From the NCBI RefSeq assembly GCF_019797845.1, contig NZ_CP081864.1, positions 1,860,001 through 1,924,000 on the forward strand: a stretch of DNA of 64,000 nucleotides, in the 5' to 3' direction. Source of the DNA: Symbiopectobacterium purcellii (GTDB taxonomy: Bacteria; Pseudomonadota; Gammaproteobacteria; Enterobacterales; Enterobacteriaceae). Both the position numbers and the translations under genes were made by a program. The notes under the pieces were generated by a model, which saw nothing but the letters and a program-made list of their open reading frames with translations, was not told where the DNA came from and did no database searches. Of the stretch, positions 58,271 through 64,000 are shown in pieces; the first letter of the stretch is position 1, and each line of letters begins with the position of its first letter.

Positions 58271-58627
58271 ATGACGACGACAACGATTGAAAAAATTCAG
58301 CGCCAGATTACAGAAAACCCGATTTTGTTGTACATGAAAGGTTCACCGAAGTTGCCGAGCTGCGGTTTTTCCGCCCAGGCTGTACAGGCACTGTCGGCGT
58401 GCGGTGAACGCTTCGCCTATGTGGACATTTTGCAAAACCCGGATATTCGTGCTGAGCTGCCGAAATATGCTAACTGGCCGACCTTTCCCCAACTGTGGGT
58501 TGACGGTGAGCTGGTTGGCGGATGCGACATCATCATTGAAATGTATCAACGTGGTGAATTGCAGCAACTGATCAAAGAAACCGCAGACAAATACCGTGAA
58601 CCGCAGGATGGAGACAGCGCGCAGTAA
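58271..58627 (+). CDS. grxD: Monothiol glutaredoxin 4
   Basis: The 118-aa protein MTTTTIEKIQRQITENPILLYMKGSPKLPS carries the CGFS site (SCGFSAQAVQAL) and WPTFPQLWVDGELVGGCDII. It binds a [2Fe-2S] cluster with glutathione and helps in iron-sulfur cluster delivery. It is closed by a strong terminator. Confidence 0.95.
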   Translation: MTTTTIEKIQRQITENPILLYMKGSPKLPSCGFSAQAVQALSACGERFAYVDILQNPDIRAELPKYANWPTFPQLWVDGELVGGCDIIIEMYQRGELQQLIKETADKYREPQDGDSAQ

Positions 58628-58671
58628 ATTGCGCCTGTTGGCGGGTATTCCGCCGGTATTTGAGGTTAAAG

Positions 58672-58703
58672 AGGGGACCCAGCACCGTGGTCCCCTTTTT
58701 TTG
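58672..58703 (+). terminator. grxD terminator
   Basis: AGGGGACC pairs with GGTCCCCT across a 9-base loop, followed by TTTTTTT. It lies 45 bases after the grxD stop. Confidence 0.88.
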
Positions 58704-58738
58704 GGTATCAAATTTGTTGATGACCCCACTCGGAGAAT

Positions 58739-59389
58739 TCAGACTGTTTGATCTTCCAGGGGCAGTGGCCAACCGCCCAGTCGCTTCCACCGATTCACCA
58801 GTTCGCAAAATAGCGCCGTGGTTTGCTGGGTATCATAAAGCGCTGAGTGTGCCTGCGCGGAGTCGAAGGCGATGCCAGCGGTCATGCAGGCCTTCGCCAA
58901 TACGGTTTGTCCCAGCACTAATCCGCTCAGTGCGGCGGTGTCAAAGGTGGCAAAGGGGTGGAACGGGTTGCGCTTGAGTCCGCAGCGTTCTGCCGCCGCC
59001 ATCAGAAAACCGTGATCAAAGTTGGCGTTGTGGGCGACAATAATCCCGCGATTGCAGCCTTTGTCTTTAATGCCTTTACGCACCATTTTGAATATTTCAT
59101 GCAGCGCTTCGTATTCAGAGACGGCACCACGCAATGGGTTGTGGGGATCAATGCCGGTAAACGCCAGCGCTGCGGGATCAAGCAGCGCGCCTTCGAATGG
59201 CGCGACGTGAAAATGCAACGTTTCATCGGGCTGTAACCAACCGTTATCATCCATTTTCATCGTGATGGCGGCAATTTCCAGCAGTGCGTCAGTTTGCGCG
59301 TTGAACCCTGCGGTTTCAACATCAATAACAACCGGGTAAAACCCGCGGAAACGGCCACTCAGTGCGTTCAGGTTATTTTTATCAGCCAT
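58739..59389 (-). CDS. rnt: Ribonuclease T
   Basis: The start at 59389 ([28 protein letters not shown]) aligns with E. coli; the frame opens at 59404. The 216-aa DEDDh exonuclease has IDVETAGF (Asp, Glu), [17 protein letters not shown] and AHSALYDT with His and Asp. It trims 3' ends of tRNAs and other small RNAs. The helicase gene lhr, next to rnt in E. coli, is absent. Confidence 0.95.
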   Translation of the reverse strand: MADKNNLNALSGRFRGFYPVVIDVETAGFNAQTDALLEIAAITMKMDDNGWLQPDETLHFHVAPFEGALLDPAALAFTGIDPHNPLRGAVSEYEALHEIFKMVRKGIKDKGCNRGIIVAHNANFDHGFLMAAAERCGLKRNPFHPFATFDTAALSGLVLGQTVLAKACMTAGIAFDSAQAHSALYDTQQTTALFCELVNRWKRLGGWPLPLEDQTV

Positions 59390-59580
59390 GTTCTCTTTAA
59401 TCATTTACTAAATGCAGCGCGCATTATGGCAAATTCCTGCCACCAATGCAGTAAACCTGATGTCTTGAACGCCTTGAAAGGAATGCGAGCGCAATGACAT
59501 GAACGACATATATGAGAGAAGGGGAAGAGAGAAAGCAAAAAAGCGGCGGGCAGAAGCCGCCGCAGAGCATCGTCTGACAA

Positions 59581-59988
59581 TCAGTTGCCGAGCCCGTTTC
59601 CTGATTGCGCTTTTTCGATCAGCTCAATCTTGTAACCATCGGGATCTTCGATAAAGGCAATGATCGTGGTGCCGCCCTTAACTGGGCCAGCTTCGCGCGT
59701 CACTTTTTCGCCTGCCTGACGAATACGCTCGCAGGTTGCGGCAACATCTTCAACCGCCAGTGCGATGTGCCCGTAAGCATTACCCAAATCGTATTTATCA
59801 ACGCCCCAGTTGTACGTCAGTTCAATGACGGCCCCTTCGCTCTCTTCGGTATAACCGACGAAGGCGAGCGTGTATTTGTATTCGGTGTTTTCACTGGTTC
59901 GCAGCAAACGCATCCCCAGTACCTTGGTGTAAAAATCGATTGAGCGTTGTAAGTCCCCAACACGCAACATGGTATGAAGTAAGCGCAT
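59581..59988 (-). CDS. gloA: Lactoylglutathione lyase (glyoxalase I)
   Basis: The 135-aa protein [30 protein letters not shown] has the metal ligands His5, Glu and His in [12 protein letters not shown] and the Glu in [10 protein letters not shown]. It turns the methylglyoxal-glutathione adduct into lactoylglutathione. The nemRA genes upstream in E. coli are not present. Confidence 0.96.
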   Translation of the reverse strand: MRLLHTMLRVGDLQRSIDFYTKVLGMRLLRTSENTEYKYTLAFVGYTEESEGAVIELTYNWGVDKYDLGNAYGHIALAVEDVAATCERIRQAGEKVTREAGPVKGGTTIIAFIEDPDGYKIELIEKAQSGNGLGN

Positions 59989-60316
59989 AATATCCTCGAT
60001 TGACTACTGTGGTTGACCGCCATCACCGGGGCGACAGCGCAAAGGCTCGTTACAAAGTATACCGTTGTAACGAGGTTGAGTCCAAACCCTTGATGTAGAA
60101 GGCACACTTAAGGTGCCACAGTAGACGGCAATCACATTTATGCCATAGCTTTGCGGTATATTAATAACAAGCCAAATAAATAGTGTCGCTAGAGAAATCT
60201 TCGGCGCTACAATATATAATACTGAGTATCGTTTACAACCAGCGCCGCTCTACACCTAAAGCTTGCCATTGTCGCCCTGTAACGCTTCAATGAACGTGAT
60301 GGATAGCGGAGGTGCA
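59989..60316. other. Intergenic region between gloA and ydhL
   Basis: About 330 bases without a gene. It holds the divergent promoters of gloA and ydhL. No known RNA motif was recognised. Confidence 0.45.
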
Positions 60317-60565
60317 GTGCCTGAACAACTTGAGCTTTTTGCTGTTCCCAACCCCTGTCGTGGCGTGTGCCAAACGGATGCGCGCGGTTATTGTCTGGGT
60401 TGCTTTCGCAGTCGCAGTGAGCGTTTCTCCTGGGGGGAAATGAGCGATACGCAAAAACAGGACGTGCTAAGGCTTTGCAGGCATCGCGAGAAACGGATGG
60501 TTCGTTCGGAAAAAGCGACACTGAATAGCGAGTGGCAGCAGCCCTCATTATTCAACGATGAGTAG
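60317..60565 (+). CDS. ydhL: YdhL-like DUF1289 protein
   Basis: A GTG at 60317 with GCGGAGG just upstream gives MPEQLELFAVPNPCRGVC, aligned with the E. coli start; a longer frame opens at 60263. The 82-aa protein has the cysteine motif CRGVCQTDARGYCLGCFRS typical of DUF1289, a possible metal site. Function is unknown. Confidence 0.85.
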   Translation: MPEQLELFAVPNPCRGVCQTDARGYCLGCFRSRSERFSWGEMSDTQKQDVLRLCRHREKRMVRSEKATLNSEWQQPSLFNDE

Positions 60566-60794
60566 TGTGCTGTGGGCTCTAATAACTTATGTTGCATAAT
60601 GTAGAGAGAACAATCTTTTCCACTGCACGCGTTGAGAGAATTTCCTCAAGGTGAATATATTTGGTATAACAGCAACGTGGTTACCGCTATTTATCGATAA
60701 ATTATTAAGCAGAGCACCTTTTTCATTTTTTTTAAAATCAGAGTTGATTGCAATCCAGGGATATAACTTAGTACGCTAATAATAAGGAGGTGTT

Positions 60795-61241
60795 ATGGAA
60801 TTGCCGTTAGGTTCTGATTTGGCCAGATTGGTTCGGGTGTGGCGATCATTAATTGATTTTCGTCTGAAACCACTGGAATTAACCCAAACCCATTGGGCTA
60901 CACTGCATAATATATACCAACTGCCTCCTGGACAGTCGCAGATTCAATTGGCAAAAGCCATTGGCATCGAGCAGCCATCGCTGGTAAGAACCTTGGATCA
61001 GTTAGAGGAGAAGGGGTTGATTACTCGAAGTATTTGTGCTCACGATCGGCGCGCAAAGCGCATCGCGTTGACCGATGCGGCAGAGCCGATCATCCAAGCG
61101 GTGGACGATGTGATAAGCCAAACGCGTGGTGAGATATTGCTGGGTATATCGGGGCAGGAAGTCAGTGCCCTGACGGGCCTTATTGCCCGCTTGGAGAAAA
61201 ATATTCTCGCTTTACATGAGAGTCATGAAAGTCGTCATTGA
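60795..61241 (+). CDS. slyA: MarR-family regulator SlyA
   Basis: The 148-aa protein [39 protein letters not shown] is SlyA/RovA/Hor, with the winged helix [29 protein letters not shown] and wing DRRAKRIAL. It counteracts H-NS and controls virulence and stress genes. AAGGAGGTG precedes the start. Confidence 0.94.
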   Translation: MELPLGSDLARLVRVWRSLIDFRLKPLELTQTHWATLHNIYQLPPGQSQIQLAKAIGIEQPSLVRTLDQLEEKGLITRSICAHDRRAKRIALTDAAEPIIQAVDDVISQTRGEILLGISGQEVSALTGLIARLEKNILALHESHESRH

Positions 61242-61639
61242 AGCATCATCAGACAAAATAATGCTTGGGTAGAATAAATGTCCATCAAGCCGAATTGAAT
61301 ACTGCGCTGCATTCAAACATGGCATCACGCTGCGATCCTTTACCTGAACCCTATTTCTGGTGAATTATTGATGTCGTGTGGATGTTTTTTACTGAAAAAA
61401 CTGATGGGTTTTAGCCTGGGCAGAGGATATACCTTTTGGTATCTTTCTTAGACAATGTGCTATTTTTCGTTAAAAACGTGTTGTACCCGACGTGTTTTGA
61501 GCCAGCGCAATTATTGCCTGTACGATTGAGGCCGCTCGTTGTCAGAATGAGTTTTTCATGTGAAGTGACATTATTGATCTAAGCAATAATCTAGGTTATC
61601 ACCACCGTGCTGGTGGTGATAACAGAAAACAGGGGGTGT
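61242..61639. other. Convergent region between slyA and slyB
   Basis: About 400 bases with no gene. A 12-bp perfect stem GTTATCACCACC/GGTGGTGATAAC (61595-61623) near the slyB end has no T-run, but may act as a terminator or mRNA stabilising hairpin. Confidence 0.5.
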
Positions 61640-62107
61640 TTATCGTGGTGCAACTGTCACGTTTTGGCCGTTGCTGGACATGGCAACACGTTGGCCCACG
61701 CTGAAACGGGTATCGCCCTGGCGTTGTACAACCATGATGGTGGTACCATCGTCGCGGCGAATTTCCAACTCAACGCCTTGAACGCGGTTCATCGCACCTT
61801 GTGCACTTTGACCCGCTACGCCACCCGCCACCGCGCCTGCTGCGGTTGCCAGTGAGCGACCCGATCCACCTCCGATGGTGTTACCCAAGAACCCACCCAG
61901 CACTGCGCCACCAATAGCGCCCATGGTGCCATTCTCATCGCCAGCCTGAATTTGTACAGGTCGTAATGAAACGATGGTGCCATAAGTTACAGTACGAACC
62001 TGTTTGGCTTCAGAGGCGCGATAAACGTCACCGGAAAGCGAACTGGTGTTGGCGCAGCCCGCCAATGTCATACCGGCTAAAGTAATCACAAGTAAACGCT
62101 TCATCAT
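61640..62107 (-). CDS. slyB: Outer membrane lipoprotein SlyB
   Basis: The 155-aa protein MMKRLLVITLAGMTLAGCANTSSL has a lipobox LAGC, then the glycine-zipper helix GAIGGAVLGGFLGNTIGGGSG and VELEIRRDDGTTIMVVQRQGDTRFSVGQRV. It is the PhoPQ-linked outer-membrane lipoprotein of enterobacteria. AGGAG lies 8 bases before ATG. Confidence 0.95.
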   Translation of the reverse strand: MMKRLLVITLAGMTLAGCANTSSLSGDVYRASEAKQVRTVTYGTIVSLRPVQIQAGDENGTMGAIGGAVLGGFLGNTIGGGSGRSLATAAGAVAGGVAGQSAQGAMNRVQGVELEIRRDDGTTIMVVQRQGDTRFSVGQRVAMSSNGQNVTVAPR

Positions 62108-62236
62108 ATGTAAGACTCCTGTAATCGCAATGTGTCAGTTTTCTGTTACTGAAAGCCGACGTGGTAATGCTTATCAAACGGTTACTGCGAAACGTCGAAT
62201 GGCCGTTGCGCACAACGCACCCTGATAGAATAGGGT

Positions 62237-62365
62237 TATACCCGTCATACTTCGCATTGCAGGTACGTTGGCTGCGCTCGCTCACCCGAATCACTTACCT
62301 GAGTAAGCTCATCGGGATTCACTCCCTTGCCGCCTTCCTGCAACGCGAATTATTTAGGGTATATA
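62237..62365. repeat. ERIC-like intergenic repeat, short form
   Basis: The 129-base element runs from TATACCCGTCATACTTCGC to GAATTATTTAGGGTATATA, with complementary TATACCC/GGGTATA ends and the central ACTTACCTGAGTAAGCTCAT typical of ERIC. It lies between slyB and anmK. It is the compact version of the repeat at 55070-55348. Confidence 0.8.
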
Positions 62366-62625
62366 TTGATAATGAAAAATGGCTAAAGTTCCTTGCTGCC
62401 ACAATTCTCTCTCATCCTATTGGCGCATATGTTCATTTTATAGCAAAAAACGGCCTTTTTTTCCTCAAAATAAACGCGCATTCAAAGTATAGGACGTCGA
62501 ATCCGCCGTAGAATGAAGAATACCTGAGCCGTTTGCCCGCTCGCCATGTTATTTTGTAAACAAGTGCAGCTTGGTTTATGGGAATTTTGTGTGCGTGTAC
62601 AGCGCGGGATGGGAAATACACCGTT

Positions 62626-63738
62626 ATGAAATCAGGCAGATACATCGGAGTGATGTCGGGCACCAGTCTGGACGGTGTCGATGTGGTCCTGGCAGCGATT
62701 GATGAGCACACGGTCGCGCAGCAGGCGAGCTATTGTCATCCAATGCCACTGACATTGAAGCAAGCCATTCTGGACGTATGCCAGGGGCAGGCGGTAACGC
62801 TGTCTACATTAGGTCAGTTGGATACACGCCTCGGCAAGCTGTTTGCTGAAGCGGTGCAAATGTTGTTGAAGCAGACCGAACTCGATGCCAGCGACATCAT
62901 GGCGATCGGCTGTCATGGACAGACGGTGTGGCACGAACCGCTCGGTGACGCGCCTTGTACGCTGCAAATCGGTGATAATAACCAAATCGCAGCGTTGACG
63001 GGTATCACTACGGTGGGCGATTTTCGCCGACGTGACATTGCGCTTGGCGGGCAAGGTGCGCCGCTGGTGCCGGGGTTCCACTATGCGTTGCTGATGCATC
63101 CTGATGAACGTCGCGTCGTGCTCAATATCGGGGGGATTGCCAACATCTCTCTGCTGGCTCCTGACTGTCCGGTACGCGGCTATGATACCGGACCCGGCAA
63201 TATGTTGCTCGATGCCTGGATCTGGCGTCGTCAGGGGCAACCCTATGATAAAGACGCGCAGTGGGCGGCAACTGGGCGCGTGAATATCCCCTTGCTGCGC
63301 CGCATGCTGGCCGATCCCTATTTCGCTTTACCTGCACCTAAAAGCACCGGGCGTGAATACTTTAATCTGGGCTGGCTGGAAAAGCAGCTTGTGGGGTATG
63401 GCACCCTTGCTCCTCAGGATGTACAGGCTACGCTGGCGGAGCTAACCGCCGTCAGCATTGCCGATCAGGTGCTGTTGACGGGGGGCTGTGAACGTGTGCT
63501 GGTGTGCGGCGGTGGGGCGCGTAATCCCCTGCTGATGGCGCGTCTGTCCGCATTGATGCCCGGTATTGAGGTCAACACCACCGATGAGTGCGGCGTGAAC
63601 GGCGACGATATGGAAGCGCTGGCTTTTGCCTGGCTTGCAGCGCGCACCTTGTCGGGCCTGCCCGGTAACTTGCCGTCAGTGACCGGTGCCAGCAAAGCGA
63701 CGATATTGGGGGCCATTTTCCCCGTTCTGAACGACTAA
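62626..63738 (+). CDS. anmK: Anhydro-N-acetylmuramic acid kinase
   Basis: The start ATG at 62626 ([26 protein letters not shown]) matches E. coli; the frame opens at 62578. The 370-aa protein has [53 protein letters not shown] and [12 protein letters not shown]. It phosphorylates and opens anhydro-MurNAc in cell-wall recycling. Confidence 0.95.
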   Translation: MKSGRYIGVMSGTSLDGVDVVLAAIDEHTVAQQASYCHPMPLTLKQAILDVCQGQAVTLSTLGQLDTRLGKLFAEAVQMLLKQTELDASDIMAIGCHGQTVWHEPLGDAPCTLQIGDNNQIAALTGITTVGDFRRRDIALGGQGAPLVPGFHYALLMHPDERRVVLNIGGIANISLLAPDCPVRGYDTGPGNMLLDAWIWRRQGQPYDKDAQWAATGRVNIPLLRRMLADPYFALPAPKSTGREYFNLGWLEKQLVGYGTLAPQDVQATLAELTAVSIADQVLLTGGCERVLVCGGGARNPLLMARLSALMPGIEVNTTDECGVNGDDMEALAFAWLAARTLSGLPGNLPSVTGASKATILGAIFPVLND

Positions 63739-63860
63739 TCAGATTTTGCTTAGAAGTCGTTGTAGACCCCGTTGTTACACTGCTGTTATCTGTGACTCGA
63801 CTGGCTGCGTCGTGGTCACGTGGCGATAACCTTCAGACAGGTAACAACGGGAAAATAACA

Positions 63861-64000
63861 ATGACATTAATGCTATCGGGCCGTTCTGGCCTGCTGTTAG
63901 GGCTTATGGTGCTGTCCGGCTGTAGCGGTTTTAACCGGCAGGCACTGGTAACAACGTTGCATTATCAATGTGGCACCCTGCCGCTCACCGTGACGCTGAA
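63861..64000 (+). CDS. mliC: Membrane-bound lysozyme inhibitor, partial
   Basis: From ATG 63861 the visible 46 codons read MTLMLSGRSGLLLGLMVLSGCSG, a lipoprotein signal with lipobox LSGC, then LHYQCGTLPLTVTL as in the MliC family. The gene runs off the window. Position after anmK equals E. coli mliC (ydhA). Confidence 0.85.
   Translation, partial: MTLMLSGRSGLLLGLMVLSGCSGFNRQALVTTLHYQCGTLPLTVTL

Noticed and set aside
62161..62511. 116-codon frame across the ERIC-like repeat
   Set aside because: It is mostly translated repeat sequence and not a gene.

Overview
The window looks like chromosomal DNA of a member of the Enterobacterales, most like the soft-rot Pectobacteriaceae. The right third keeps the E. 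coli-like order mdtK, ribE, cfa, purR, ynhF, mepH, grxD, rnt, gloA, ydhL, slyA, slyB, anmK, mliC. Genus cannot be fixed from the sequence alone. Codon use and GC are typical of the group except in two AT-rich stretches, the Rhs cassettes at about 0.9-4.1 kb and a sugar-type cassette at 46.6-50.1 kb.

Layout. (1) 1-4.4 kb is an Rhs graveyard. It holds the end of a frameshifted IS3-family element, three Rhs core fragments, two toxin tips with immunity-type genes, and two SymE-like remnants on the opposite strand. The second tip is a predicted ADP-ribosyltransferase-like toxin. It is followed in a tight cluster by an unknown small gene, a NADAR (YbiA-like) gene and an EF-Tu-domain-like gene. (2) 4.6-50.7 kb is about 46 kb bounded by two directly oriented tRNA-Val(GAC) genes. 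It carries mostly metabolic and regulatory accessory genes: zinc alcohol dehydrogenase/LysR; a bglGFB-type beta-glucoside operon with two antiterminator (RAT) sites; LysR/AEC; an MFS plus FAD oxidoreductase pair with a broken LysR gene; umuC and umuD separated by a ygjP-like gene; a BLUF-EAL photoreceptor; TetR-controlled membrane genes; ttrACB with divergent ttrSR; a 5'-truncated fimbrial adhesin; iron alcohol dehydrogenase; a GAF-PAS-GGDEF-EAL protein; NhaC with a LacI regulator; a DJ-1/aldehyde dehydrogenase pair with LysR; ymjA, yaiL and a cold-shock-domain protein; and a four-gene epimerase/aminotransferase/Nudix/EamA operon. (3) 50.7-64 kb is conserved backbone, with two ERIC-like intergenic repeats.

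How the genes work together. BglF imports and phosphorylates aryl-beta-glucosides, the GH1 enzyme cleaves them, and BglG senses flux through two terminator-linked RAT sites. TtrSR senses tetrathionate and controls the TtrABC anaerobic reductase; an FNR-like half-perfect site and a perfect 14-bp palindrome lie in the divergent promoter region. UmuD and UmuC form DNA polymerase V and each has its own LexA-type box. The Rhs cassettes point to contact-dependent competition, now partly decayed. The most interesting candidate is the ART-like toxin next to a NADAR protein, which may be an enzymatic immunity pair. All functions here are read from protein motifs and gene context; no database searches were run.
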